Below are positions 7,319 to 16,055 of a DNA stretch of 40,331 nt, piece by piece. How positions within the stretch are numbered: position 1 is the first letter of the stretch; each line of letters starts with the position of its first letter. Both the position numbers and the translations under genes were made by a program. The stretch covers positions 1-40,331 of the IMG/VR virus record IMGVR_UViG_3300032236_000840; one strand, given 5' to 3'. The notes under the pieces were generated by a model. It saw only the letters and a list, made by a program, of their open reading frames with translations, was not told the DNA's origin and did not search any database. The stretch is from a virus.

Positions 7319-7693
7319 TCATTTACGAAATTGTAATAAATTTGGTAAATATAAACCTATATTTTTTAATTTTGCAGATGCCAACCCTATTGATGCTGAA
7401 TTTGATGCTCTTACTCCTCTATCATCCATAGTTCCATCTTCTTTATAATTTGGTTCTATTGGGCCTGTTATTCTCCATAACATTCTATCACTTATCCAAA
7501 ATGGATTTGATGAATACTCTGCAAATACTTCATAATTTACTTCAAAAATATGTCCATTTGAATCATTTGCCTTTCTTACAAAATATCTTTCTATAAATCC
7601 GTTTTGATAATCAATAGCAGTAGGTGATGGTACAATAGTTTTTGGATATTGTATTATAAATTTGTTTAAATTATTTGCTACATCTTCGTACAT
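7319..7693 (-). CDS. small conserved-looking protein next to the baseplate hub, 124 aa
   Basis: I do not recognise a named family. The protein starts MYEDVANNLNKFIIQYPKTI and has beta-rich segments with aromatic residues: FIERYFVRKANDSNGHIFEV (33-52), FWISDRMLWRITGPIEP, and then NSASIGLASAKLKNIGLYLP. No signal peptide or membrane segment is visible. It begins 1 nt after the stop of the hub gene and ends the baseplate gene run, which suggests a minor baseplate or tail protein or an assembly factor. That is position-based inference only. Confidence 0.6.
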   Translation of the reverse strand: MYEDVANNLNKFIIQYPKTIVPSPTAIDYQNGFIERYFVRKANDSNGHIFEVNYEVFAEYSSNPFWISDRMLWRITGPIEPNYKEDGTMDDRGVRASNSASIGLASAKLKNIGLYLPNLLQFRK

Positions 7694-7694
7694 A

Positions 7695-10148
7695 CTATTG
7701 TTCTAAATTTATTATTAACCACATTGCTTCTATTGTCGTAATCCAACCAGATTGTGTTTCCAAATTATGTTTAACATTTGTTACTTGAAATACACCATTT
7801 TGATTATAAATTTCAGGTACTCCATTTATTCTAAAATATTCTCCTGCACTAATTCCTGTGATACCATTCACCGTAACCGATACATTAAACGATGTCAATG
7901 CTTGTGAATTTTTTTGAATCTTTCTATTCAATTGTTTCATTACAGCATCTTTATCATTTAAAACTAAAATTTCATTTTTAGTTGCAGATGGTAGTTTAAA
8001 TCTAATAACCTTTGAATCAATAAATGCTTCTGCATCTTTTTGTGGATTTGTTACTTCTTTTGGGTCATCTCCCAATGCTAAGTCTGCATCTCTTTTCTTT
8101 TTTTCTTTTGCATTAACTGCTTTACTTGCATCAATTAATGGTTTACCCTTTGCATCAATTGCTTTCCTATCTTTTAATCCTATTTTAATATTTTCAACTT
8201 CAATAGCATCCATAGAATAATAACCATCACCATTTTGATAAATCTGATGTAATGCGTTGTGAGAATCAACATTTGTTATTGCATTATTGTAATCTATACT
8301 ACCATCTGTTTTTGTATTTTGTTGTAATATATTTTCAATAATTGATGTTGTTTGGAATACCGATTGTCCTGCTACCAAATTACCTAAATCCAAATTCATA
8401 GTAAAATTTTTAACTATACTATCTATTGAATTTAATTTAAATCTATAAATTTTATCGTTTTTAATATCATTTATAGTTTCATCAAATACAGGTGAAAATT
8501 TTCTATCTATAATCGTTACCGGCCCATTGTCGCCATGCAATGGTGCAACTACTAAATTAGTTAAACCATACATGTTATCATTTATCATTTTCAATACACC
8601 ATTAATAAAATCTGCTCTTGTTGTTGATTTTCTCCACATTTCTATAACATCATTATAATATAAAAATACATTCAATGCATTACCAACGGTCGTATCTGTA
8701 TTTGTTATAGTATTACCATCATTAATTGTTTCAAATTTTTTAGTAGATTCGTTATATTTTAATTTTGGAAGATTTATATTACCATCCATATTAAATTCTA
8801 AACCATTTATTTTACAATCTCTTAAATTTTTTGTATCAAAAAGTATTTCATCAGTTTTTGTATTTCTATCATGGTTTACTTTGAAAGTTGGTAATTTTCC
8901 AGGAAACAATACATTTTGAGATGATGATATTATGTTCTTTCTACTATTACATGGAATACAATCTATTTCTTTTTTATTATATGTAACTTTTTGAAATTGT
9001 ATTTCATAACTCTTTCCTTCTAATCCTGTTTTTTGTAAAATAAAATTACCTAAGTATTTTATTATAAAATATAAACTAACATATTTTGAATCACTTATAT
9101 GACTATCTTTTTGCGAATCATTTGGTTTTACAAAATTAAATGTATGCGTTTTAATATCATCATCTGATATTTCTAAATTTAATAAACCTGAATCAATTTG
9201 AATTGCTCTTCTAATAATTTCTTCTTTTGTTAATGGTTTGCCATCTTCTCCCTTTGCACCAATCTTAACAGCATCACTTATTGTATTATTTGGTATTGCC
9301 AAAGTAACGGTGTTACCTGCCGAAATTTCCAACATAACTTTATAAATACCATTTTCAACTTCTATTTGGAAATTTGTAACCTTTCCGGCAAATATTTCAT
9401 AATTACCTCTTGATTCTAATATTTTCTTATGATATGTTTGTAAATCATCTTGATTTAATGCAAAATATTTTCTATATTCTGTTTCTACAAAATCTTTATA
9501 ATTGTTTTTAGGTACTATTAATGTTTCTACATCAAATGCAGCTGCTACTGATTTACCCGTTCTATTGTTTACACTACTTAATGGTGATGAATTACTTGTT
9601 TGTTGGTTTGGGTTTTGTAAACCTTTCATCTTTTTATACAAATCAATTCTATCATGGTTTAACATATAATTGTTTCCAAATTCACATAATATGTTATATC
9701 CAGGTCTACAAAAAAATATCTCAAACATTTCAAGTTGTTTAAGACTAAATAATTCAATGTTTATTTGTAATTTTTTTAATGCATTATTATCACCATCGGT
9801 ATCCATTGTTACTTGCGTAATAACGGGCATTGGTTTCTTTGCATCGGTTTCATTATCAACTATTATTTTTTGACCTGTAAAATCATAACCCAATGCAGTA
9901 TTACTACCTTTTGTTAATCCATAATTTTGATATGGGTCTATATTATTTGCAATTATACAACCTTGATATTTTATTTCACCTTTACCGGTAACCGCATCAA
10001 CATACGATTCACTTTTTGAAACTCTTGCAGCAGATGTTAATACCACAAATGGCATCTTTAAAGATTCCATCTCTGGAGTTTGCTCTCTTAATTTAAATTC
10101 ATCAACAATCCATTTTTTAAGTGGTTGTAAATATGGAAAACCTGGCAT
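7695..10148 (-). CDS. baseplate hub protein (gp27/gpD-like)
   Basis: An 817-residue protein. The N-terminal half has long beta-rich segments with DNNALKKLQINIELFSLKQLEMFEIFF near 115-142, and a Lys-rich linker lies near 675-700. The C-terminal 70 residues read SFNVSVTVNGITGISAGEYF, then INGVPEIYNQNGVFQVTNV and SGWITTIEA. This is the pattern of hub proteins at the tip of contractile tails, where a GxFxVTxVxH strand and an SGWxTxIEA strand close the domain. The hub connects the tape measure and tube to the spike. No lysozyme or peptidase motif is visible. The ATG overlaps the stop of the LysM gene (TAATG), and a tail gene order of tape measure, baseplate protein, LysM, hub fits this role. Confidence 0.7.
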   Translation of the reverse strand: MPGFPYLQPLKKWIVDEFKLREQTPEMESLKMPFVVLTSAARVSKSESYVDAVTGKGEIKYQGCIIANNIDPYQNYGLTKGSNTALGYDFTGQKIIVDNETDAKKPMPVITQVTMDTDGDNNALKKLQINIELFSLKQLEMFEIFFCRPGYNILCEFGNNYMLNHDRIDLYKKMKGLQNPNQQTSNSSPLSSVNNRTGKSVAAAFDVETLIVPKNNYKDFVETEYRKYFALNQDDLQTYHKKILESRGNYEIFAGKVTNFQIEVENGIYKVMLEISAGNTVTLAIPNNTISDAVKIGAKGEDGKPLTKEEIIRRAIQIDSGLLNLEISDDDIKTHTFNFVKPNDSQKDSHISDSKYVSLYFIIKYLGNFILQKTGLEGKSYEIQFQKVTYNKKEIDCIPCNSRKNIISSSQNVLFPGKLPTFKVNHDRNTKTDEILFDTKNLRDCKINGLEFNMDGNINLPKLKYNESTKKFETINDGNTITNTDTTVGNALNVFLYYNDVIEMWRKSTTRADFINGVLKMINDNMYGLTNLVVAPLHGDNGPVTIIDRKFSPVFDETINDIKNDKIYRFKLNSIDSIVKNFTMNLDLGNLVAGQSVFQTTSIIENILQQNTKTDGSIDYNNAITNVDSHNALHQIYQNGDGYYSMDAIEVENIKIGLKDRKAIDAKGKPLIDASKAVNAKEKKKRDADLALGDDPKEVTNPQKDAEAFIDSKVIRFKLPSATKNEILVLNDKDAVMKQLNRKIQKNSQALTSFNVSVTVNGITGISAGEYFRINGVPEIYNQNGVFQVTNVKHNLETQSGWITTIEAMWLIINLEQ

Positions 10149-10441
10149 TATTTATTTATTTTTTGTAAATCAAATAATATTTGTTTTATATCAGATGGTA
10201 TTCTTAATTGAACTCCTGGTCCTACATAAAATGTTGCATCGTTAATATTATTTGCAGTTGCAATTATCCACCACAAAGTTGGGTCAGAATAATATTTTTT
10301 AGCCAATAAATCCAATCTATCACCATCTTCCGATATAATATACATATCATTATCGTTTGGTTTTATTTTTGGATAAATGGTAGATGATTGATACTGAATA
10401 CCATTTGAATTTTTTAATATATTTGTATTTTTATATCTCAT
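10148..10441 (-). CDS. LysM-domain baseplate protein (gp53-like)
   Basis: A 97-residue protein. Residues about 33-85 form a LysM-like unit: MYIISEDGDRLDLLAKKYYS, then LWWIIATANNI and VGPGVQLRIPSD. LysM proteins of this size in tail clusters form part of the baseplate wedge or hub, as T4 gp53 does, and bind either peptidoglycan or the tube tip. The ATG at 10441 follows the stop of the 453-residue gene by 9 nt, and the stop overlaps the start of the hub gene by one base, so these are co-translated. There is no signal peptide. Confidence 0.75.
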   Translation of the reverse strand: MRYKNTNILKNSNGIQYQSSTIYPKIKPNDNDMYIISEDGDRLDLLAKKYYSDPTLWWIIATANNINDATFYVGPGVQLRIPSDIKQILFDLQKINK

Positions 10442-10450
10442 TATTATTTA

Positions 10451-11812
10451 TTAAAGAAATGTTAATTCACTATCATCTGTCATTGGAAGACTTGATGCTT
10501 TTTTATCACTATCCTTTGCATCTTGCCATTTTGCAACAGCATCTTGGTTTCTAAAATTATATCTAAATACCTTATTATCTTTTATATTAAAATTATTTTT
10601 ACTATTAATAACTTTCATACCCATACTAACATTTATAACACTTGGTATCATTTCGGTTGAATCTGTTCCCTGAAATGTATTCCATGCAACATTATCATCT
10701 ATTGTGAAACTCATATTATCTACAATTCCCAATATATCTTTATACATTGATTTAATGGATAATTCTATAAAATTTGGAGAAAATATAAGTTGACTAGATT
10801 CTTTACTTTTATCGTATTTAGTTTCTACCAAATTTTCAAATGGATAAACTAATTTAGTTAAATAATTTAACTTTACCAACATACTATTTTTTGATTCTTC
10901 ATCCAAATAATACAATTTAAAATCTAATTTTATTGTTCTTTCAACACCATTATAAATGTAATTATTAAATGGTGAACCAATGAATTTATAAGTTTGAATA
11001 TCAGGTTGTAAATCTTCTGTAAAATTCGTTATAGTTGCGTTGAAAAACATTGGATTATCTTCACCCAATACTTTTATTTTTATGTAAGGCGTTGGAGATT
11101 TTTCTAAATCCTTTGCATCATCTTCACTTATTATTTTATTTGCATTATCCGATTTTAATATTAAATCACTTCTATCATCAAATGTTCTAGTATCTAATCC
11201 AAATCTTTCTTTTATACCAGTTTGAACCCAAATTTCATTACCATTTATACCTGTCATTTTTGAATAAACAGGTGCATATTTTGTATATCCTTTAGAATTA
11301 CCACCGGTCATTTTTGCATGATACCCATATCCTTCATCACTATCTTTTTTGAATTTTAAAGAATCTTTATAAGCTTTAAGTTTACTAATACCCTTTTTAC
11401 TACCAAATGTTTGAAGTGCTCCTATTGCCGCACTGGTTGCCATGCCCATTGGTGATGTAGCACCTTGTTTTAATTTTGCAATTATTGAACCGGGTGCAGG
11501 TGCAGGTTTAACATAATACATAGTATCAGGCTCAACTGCATCTTTAATTTGTGCATTTGTTTTAGCCAATGTAACTGGTTTATTAAATACACCATTTCCT
11601 TTAAATATAGTATCGGATGGTCTATTTGGATTTCCACCAAATGCACCACCAATTTGATTACCAATTAAATCACCTAATGCATTGGGAGAAGATGCAAGTA
11701 ATGCAACTTGTCTTGGTGCATTAACTAAACCTTTGGATTCTATTAAGGCAGTACCACTTAATCCGTATAAATCGGTTTCATTTTTCTTTAATAATTCTCT
11801 TATAGTTGGCAT
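10451..11812 (-). CDS. tail/baseplate structural protein, 453 aa
   Basis: No named family is certain. The N-terminal 170 residues are low in complexity (Gly/Ala/Pro/Lys) with a possible short hydrophobic stretch, SPMGMATSAAIGALQTFG. Residues about 235-400 form a compact beta-rich domain: YIKIKVLGEDNPMFFNATIT, NFTEDLQPDIQTYKFIGSP, YNGVERTIKLDFKLYYLDEE. That domain resembles those of tail-tube-initiator and baseplate proteins seen beside hub genes. The position between the tape measure (10 nt away) and the LysM protein supports a baseplate-tube junction role like T4 gp48 or gp54. This is inference from context and fold impression. Confidence 0.6.
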   Translation of the reverse strand: MPTIRELLKKNETDLYGLSGTALIESKGLVNAPRQVALLASSPNALGDLIGNQIGGAFGGNPNRPSDTIFKGNGVFNKPVTLAKTNAQIKDAVEPDTMYYVKPAPAPGSIIAKLKQGATSPMGMATSAAIGALQTFGSKKGISKLKAYKDSLKFKKDSDEGYGYHAKMTGGNSKGYTKYAPVYSKMTGINGNEIWVQTGIKERFGLDTRTFDDRSDLILKSDNANKIISEDDAKDLEKSPTPYIKIKVLGEDNPMFFNATITNFTEDLQPDIQTYKFIGSPFNNYIYNGVERTIKLDFKLYYLDEESKNSMLVKLNYLTKLVYPFENLVETKYDKSKESSQLIFSPNFIELSIKSMYKDILGIVDNMSFTIDDNVAWNTFQGTDSTEMIPSVINVSMGMKVINSKNNFNIKDNKVFRYNFRNQDAVAKWQDAKDSDKKASSLPMTDDSELTFL

Positions 11813-11822
11813 TTTCTAATTT

Positions 11823-14639
11823 TTATTGTTTACCTTTTACCGTTGGTTGTGCTCTTGAATTTGCATTGTATAATATCGATGCTCTATCATATGCCTGTGA
11901 TGAAACTAATTTACCATCTAAATAAATCTTCTTACCTTCTGCACTTCCCTCTTCATCATCCGTTGCAAATGCCATAATTTCTAACAATCTAGTTGCTTCA
12001 ATTAATTGTGCAACAACTGCCGCTTGGAACATTCCCGTATCCTGTGCAGCCATCAATATACCATTTTGTTGCTCTTTCATTGCATCTGCGGTGGCTTGTT
12101 GTTTTAAAGCCATCTTTTTTGCAATAATTTGTTGTTTTAATGCTTCATCTTTCTTTTTAGCATCATCACTGAACCAGTTATCCCATATACCTTTAATACC
12201 ACCGATTACACCACCCACAGCTCCACCAATTGCAGTACCTACTCCAGGAATAACACTACCAACCATCATACCATATCCGGCATATTCGGCAGCTTCTCCT
12301 CCAACTTTCATTGCTTTACCTTCATTTACTTTGGTTCTATCACCTTCAGCCATACCTTGAGCTTCTCTTTGTGAACCAAAATAATCCCCAGCCATTCCTA
12401 GTCCGGTTGCAAGAATCTGTGGTCCTGCGGATTTTAATAATCCGGTTCCTGCTTTTGCTAAACTAAATCCACCTTTAGCTGCCATAGTAGTACCTTCTGC
12501 TAATGCAGTTTCACCACCACTCACTGCCATTTTTTCGGCTGAATTAACTGCCATTTTTTCTCCTACCGCTTCCACAGTTTCAACACCTGCTTTTTCTACA
12601 CTTTTTACACCCATTTCAGTTGCTTCCTTTGCCACAGCTTCTTCGGCTACACCTGCTGCTGCTTTTTCCGCACCTGTTCCTAATAACTTTGCACCAAGTT
12701 TTGGTAAAAGTTTTCCAAGTAATTTATATGCACCAAATGCAAGTGCCATTAAACCAATACCAATTAAAATATCTCCTAATTTATTTAAAGATTCATCCAT
12801 TGTTCTTTTGGCTCCTGCTTGTATATCTGCTTGCTTTTTAGCTGCTTCTGCAGCCCACATTGCTGTTGCTGCTTTTGCATCCAAATCTTTAATTGTTATA
12901 CCATCTCCAATATATTTTTTAATACTAGCATCAAATGAATTTCCTAATTCTTTAATAGAACCGGCCATTTGTTCTTGTTGAGTTTGTAATTTCCCACCAG
13001 GTCCACCTTTACCCAACTTCATTATAGTATCCATATCCATACCGGTAGCCTGTTGTAAAGCTTGTCTTTGGAACATATTCATTTTATCCAAATCAATACC
13101 TTTCAATTGCTCTCTAAGAGTTTGTGCTGCTCCGGCTGCATCTCCACCTGCAAATTGTTGTCTTACTTTTGAAAGGTCAACCTGTCTACCTAATAATGCA
13201 CCCAATTCCATTTCTGATTTTATACTATCTTTATAGTTTAAAACCATACTTTGTCCTGCTTGCAATACTTTTTGTGCAGCTACACCCATTACTCTTAATG
13301 TTGCAGCTTGCTTCATTAAACTCTTTTCATTACCATAATTGTTTTGTAAAAATAATTCAGATGATTCTGCCAAATCTTTAAACAATGCATTTACAGGTAC
13401 ACCGGCAGTTTTAGCAACTGACTCGGCCATACCTAATGAATTTACAGCAGCTTTACCACTTAAATTACCAACAATTCTAAATGAGTTTGCAATCTTATCC
13501 AAATCTTCGGCTGATGCTCCGGTTCTCTTTGCATACATTGCCATATCGGCACCTACTGCTTGAGCTTCTTTACCCATCAATCCTAAATCGTTTGATGCGT
13601 TTGTTGTTGCTTCTTGGAATTCTTGTGCAGAAACTCCCAATTTTACCATATTAGCTTTTAGTGCACCGGATATTTGAACCGATTGCCCTAATTGCATTGA
13701 TGTTTGTGTTAAATCTTTATTTAAAGCATTTATACCGGTTGCCATTTCGTATTGCATTTCAATACCAACTTTGGTCATACCTGATAAACCTTTAATACCC
13801 ATTACATCTCTAACATATCCAACTAATTGACTTAATGCCAACCCCATTGCAACTATTCCACCAATTACACCTAATGAACCCAATGTTGTTAATGTAGTTG
13901 CTAAACTACTAACTCCTGGAATTGCACCACCTGCTTCACTTGCAATATCTGCTATACCTCGTTTGGTATCTGCTAATGCTTTTTTATTTGCACCAAATTG
14001 TTTAGAAAGGTCAGTAGATGATTTGACTGTGGATTGTAATCCTTGTTTTAATTTTGCAACTTCTACATTTGATTCATCTAATGAATTAACAAAATCATCC
14101 ATTTCATCGGATGCTTGCTTTAATGTACTTGCTAAACTTTCTGCAGAAATATTTCCTTTATCAAATTCACGCATTGCTTTGGAAACTGTCGATGAATATG
14201 ATTCCATTGCTGATGCTGCATCCGCTGCTGCTTTTACACCTGCTTTTGTTTGATATGTATTTTTTTGTAAATTAACTCCAATTGTACCAGTTAAACCGGT
14301 CATTGTTAGTAATTGTTCTGCAACCTTAGAAGATACTTTTTGTGTATCTCTGTATGATTTGTATATTTTTGTACTACTCTCTAATGCATCATCACTTGCT
14401 TCGGCAGACCTTTTAAGAGTGGTTTCTATTTCATCTCTTAATTTTTTTTCTTTTTTTAACTTAACTAATTGTTCTATTAAGAATTTTTTCTGTCCTTCAT
14501 CTATTTGTTGACCTTTGGCTTTTTCTACATTTATTTTTTTCAATAGAGCAAGAGTTTCCTCATACCCAGCTTCTATTTGCTGGTCACTTGCTTTATCTTT
14601 ACTAATAAATTTACCAGTATTATCACGAAATTGAGCCAT
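11823..14639 (-). CDS. tape measure protein
   Basis: A 938-residue, Ala/Lys/Gln-rich, mostly helical protein following the tail chaperone genes, which is where tape measures lie. The first 235 residues are coiled-coil-like. Hydrophobic segments occur near 245-278 (SLGVIGGIVAMGLALSQLVG), 622-645 (ILIGIGLMALAFGAYKLLG) and 795-825 (GMMVGSVIPGVGTAIGGAVG). These are candidates for the membrane-inserting parts released at DNA ejection. The family sets tail length and is wrapped by tube subunits with help from chaperones. By the usual 1.5 A per residue rule it would give a tail around 140 nm, assuming the whole length is helical measure. The gene starts 8 nt after the preceding 80-residue gene and lacks a Shine-Dalgarno. 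No peptidase motif was seen. Confidence 0.85.
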   Translation of the reverse strand: MAQFRDNTGKFISKDKASDQQIEAGYEETLALLKKINVEKAKGQQIDEGQKKFLIEQLVKLKKEKKLRDEIETTLKRSAEASDDALESSTKIYKSYRDTQKVSSKVAEQLLTMTGLTGTIGVNLQKNTYQTKAGVKAAADAASAMESYSSTVSKAMREFDKGNISAESLASTLKQASDEMDDFVNSLDESNVEVAKLKQGLQSTVKSSTDLSKQFGANKKALADTKRGIADIASEAGGAIPGVSSLATTLTTLGSLGVIGGIVAMGLALSQLVGYVRDVMGIKGLSGMTKVGIEMQYEMATGINALNKDLTQTSMQLGQSVQISGALKANMVKLGVSAQEFQEATTNASNDLGLMGKEAQAVGADMAMYAKRTGASAEDLDKIANSFRIVGNLSGKAAVNSLGMAESVAKTAGVPVNALFKDLAESSELFLQNNYGNEKSLMKQAATLRVMGVAAQKVLQAGQSMVLNYKDSIKSEMELGALLGRQVDLSKVRQQFAGGDAAGAAQTLREQLKGIDLDKMNMFQRQALQQATGMDMDTIMKLGKGGPGGKLQTQQEQMAGSIKELGNSFDASIKKYIGDGITIKDLDAKAATAMWAAEAAKKQADIQAGAKRTMDESLNKLGDILIGIGLMALAFGAYKLLGKLLPKLGAKLLGTGAEKAAAGVAEEAVAKEATEMGVKSVEKAGVETVEAVGEKMAVNSAEKMAVSGGETALAEGTTMAAKGGFSLAKAGTGLLKSAGPQILATGLGMAGDYFGSQREAQGMAEGDRTKVNEGKAMKVGGEAAEYAGYGMMVGSVIPGVGTAIGGAVGGVIGGIKGIWDNWFSDDAKKKDEALKQQIIAKKMALKQQATADAMKEQQNGILMAAQDTGMFQAAVVAQLIEATRLLEIMAFATDDEEGSAEGKKIYLDGKLVSSQAYDRASILYNANSRAQPTVKGKQ

Positions 14640-14647
14640 GTACTAAA

Positions 14648-14890
14648 TTATTTGTTTAATTTATCAACATCTATACCTTGACTTTTCATATATGGTTTTG
14701 CAACTGCATCTACTTGCTTTTCTGCATCTTTGATTTTTCTATCAAAGCTTTTCCACATATCTTTTAACTTTGGATTTTTTTTAAATGTTCTTTCTATCCA
14801 ACCATCTTCTCTTTTTTTACCTTTCTCTTGATAGTAAGTTAAAAACAAATCTGTAAAATCGTTAAATTCTTTTAATGTTATTTTGGACAT
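14648..14890 (-). CDS. small helical protein upstream of the tape measure, 80 aa
   Basis: I do not recognise it. It is highly charged and helical, starts MSKITLKEFNDFTDLFLTYY and ends with KSQGIDVDKLNK. Its place between the gp51-like chaperone and the tape measure, with a late-promoter-like box 21 nt upstream of its ATG, suggests a tail-assembly factor or tape-measure cofactor. No membrane segment is seen. It ends 8 nt before the tape measure start. Confidence 0.65.
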   Translation of the reverse strand: MSKITLKEFNDFTDLFLTYYQEKGKKREDGWIERTFKKNPKLKDMWKSFDRKIKDAEKQVDAVAKPYMKSQGIDVDKLNK

Positions 14891-14911
14891 ACCTATACTA
14901 TTGATGTTTCA

Positions 14912-14921
14912 TATAAATATA
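14912..14921 (-). promoter_or_regulatory. late-promoter-like box TATATTTATA
   Basis: The minus strand reads TATATTTATA in the 45-nt gap upstream of the 80-residue gene and the tape measure. It would restart transcription after the possible terminator at 15143-15171. Confidence 0.5.
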
Positions 14922-14935
14922 TGATTAAAACATTC

Positions 14936-15154
14936 TTATCGTTTTTTTGTAGATTTCGTACCCTTTGCATTTTTCATAGCATCGGCTTCCGATTTTTTAG
15001 TATCTAATAATTTTCTAAAATAAAATCTACGAAATTTGACAGGCATATTGTATACCTCAGTCCAATTAAAGCCTCCATTGGAATAATAAAGCAAATCAAA
15101 TATCTCACTATGTAGTAAAGATGAGTAATTAGATGGAAGGGTAAAAAAAGTCAA
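14936..15154 (-). CDS. gp51-like tail assembly protein, probably made by frameshift or weak TTG start
   Basis: Up to 72 codons. The segment EIFDLLYYSNGGFNWTEVYN followed by MPVKFRRFYFRKLLDTKKSE is the pattern I associate with T4 gp51-like baseplate-hub assembly proteins, which accompany gp26-like proteins. The frame is +1 relative to the gp26-like gene and overlaps its last 26 nt. The only start near the overlap is TTG at 15154; the first ATG is 36 codons in, inside the conserved part. The TTG lies in the 3' arm of a hairpin, and the AAGGAGG at 15182-15176 is 21 nt away, too far for normal initiation. Expression as a +1 frameshift extension of the gp26-like protein (about 339 residues in total) is the better explanation. 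The basic tail ends GTKSTKKR. Confidence 0.7.
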   Translation of the reverse strand: MTFFTLPSNYSSLLHSEIFDLLYYSNGGFNWTEVYNMPVKFRRFYFRKLLDTKKSEADAMKNAKGTKSTKKR

Positions 15155-15956
15155 GTCCGAATGGGACTTGAAGAGCCTCCTTCTCTCCTGTCAATGGACT
15201 TACATAATCAAATGTGAAATCGATATCAGGTGTGATACTTTTTATGTAGTTTCTAAATCCTCTCGAATCAACTGCTAAAAATTGATTCATTACAAATTTA
15301 GATATTGTACCTAAATCAGTATTACCATTCACTGCTGTAATGATATGTCTCAATCTTGTAGTAATTTCGGATGGATTATCTTTATTTATTTTTGATATGG
15401 CTTGTAAATCCAAATCAATTTTCTTTTCCAAACCATGTGTTAATAGTTGGAATTGTATTATAGTTCCATTTTTTAATGTATATTCGTAACGATTGTTTCT
15501 ATTTAATTGACTAAAATCAATTTCTTTAGTATTTAACATACTCATATCGACAGTGTAATCAACTTCATCTTGTGTAATAGGGTCTGTAACTGTGATGTCA
15601 TAATCAGGTCCGTAAGATAATACTCTACTTGCAATTAATATTGCATTTTTATCTCCTGATAATAAATCGTCAGCTTTTACACCATCTTCCACTACAACTG
15701 CTTCCAATAATTTATCTAATATGATACCCTTTTTAATTAAATTTGGAGAAGCAAGAATATCTTCTTCTTTTGCTGTCATTAATTTAATTGTGATTTCACC
15801 TTTTGATAATGGAGAAGATTCTGGATATCCCAATCCTTTTGATGGTAATGTAATTACTTCCGTTGGGAAATCGTATGTTTTTCTTTGTGTAGTTGTTGGT
15901 TGTTCTGGTGTGTTACCTAAACCTCTTGAAACTTGTTGTTCGATATTTTCGCTCAT
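15129..15956 (-). CDS. gp26-like T4 baseplate/tail assembly protein (T4_baseplate family)
   Basis: A 275-residue protein with the family lead-in TEVITLPSKGLGYPESSPLS (33-52) followed by GEITIKLMTAKEEDILASPN, then a predominantly helical body. This matches the T4_baseplate family that includes gp26. It lies between tail tube and tape measure, the place of tail-assembly chaperones in other phages. Its 3' end holds AAGGAGG (15182-15176), an 8-bp hairpin and seven T residues at 15149-15143, followed four codons later by TAA. The T run would allow a +1 slip into the gp51-like frame. The N-terminal 30 residues are Gln/Thr-rich. Transcription would start from the box at 15977-15986, downstream of the tube terminator. 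Confidence 0.75.
   Translation of the reverse strand: MSENIEQQVSRGLGNTPEQPTTTQRKTYDFPTEVITLPSKGLGYPESSPLSKGEITIKLMTAKEEDILASPNLIKKGIILDKLLEAVVVEDGVKADDLLSGDKNAILIASRVLSYGPDYDITVTDPITQDEVDYTVDMSMLNTKEIDFSQLNRNNRYEYTLKNGTIIQFQLLTHGLEKKIDLDLQAISKINKDNPSEITTRLRHIITAVNGNTDLGTISKFVMNQFLAVDSRGFRNYIKSITPDIDFTFDYVSPLTGEKEALQVPFGLDFFYPSI
15143..15171 (-). terminator. hairpin plus T7 tract: intrinsic terminator and/or +1 frameshift site
   Basis: On the minus strand TCAAGTCC, a 5-nt loop CATTC and GGACTTGA form a perfect 8-bp stem (15171-15151). One C and seven T residues (15149-15143) follow. The shape is that of an intrinsic terminator, but it lies inside the coding end of the gp26-like gene. The zero frame reads GAC TTT TTT TAC. 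A +1 slip of the Phe tRNA on the T run re-pairs perfectly and continues as ACC CTT CCA in the gp51-like frame. Both roles may hold together, setting the ratio of the two products and reducing read-through to the tape measure. Confidence 0.5.
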
Positions 15957-15976
15957 AATATAACTTTTGTGTTTAT

Positions 15977-15986
15977 TATAAGTATT
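15977..15986 (-). promoter_or_regulatory. late-promoter-like box, one mismatch
   Basis: The minus strand reads AATACTTATA, one base from AATATTTATA as found before the tube gene. It sits 20 nt upstream of the ATG at 15956 and just after the terminator that follows the tube gene, which is where a restart promoter is expected. Confidence 0.35.
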
Positions 15987-15995
15987 ATGATTTTG

Positions 15996-16034
15996 AAAAA
16001 ATAAAAAGGGGATAACATTACTGCTTCCCCTTTT
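15996..16034 (-). terminator. intrinsic terminator after the tail tube gene
   Basis: On the minus strand AAAAGGGG (16034-16027) pairs with CCCCTTTT (16011-16004) across a 15-nt loop. A T-rich tract TTTTTATTTTTT overlaps the stem end. It begins 21 nt after the tube stop and is the most GC-rich hairpin in the surrounding intergenic DNA. It would limit high-level sheath/tube transcription from entering the chaperone genes. Confidence 0.75.
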
Positions 16035-16055
16035 CTTTTATTATTTTTATTACAA

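Noticed and set aside
7300-7325. ATGATT-AA-AATCAT inverted repeat after the 124-residue gene
   Set aside because: The stem is six A/T-rich pairs with a 2-nt loop and no T tract, so it is too weak to call a terminator.
12091-14253. Plus-strand open frames opposite the tape measure gene
   Set aside because: They are short, overlap a well supported minus-strand gene entirely, and encode low-complexity or Leu/Ala-rich peptides with no recognisable motif.
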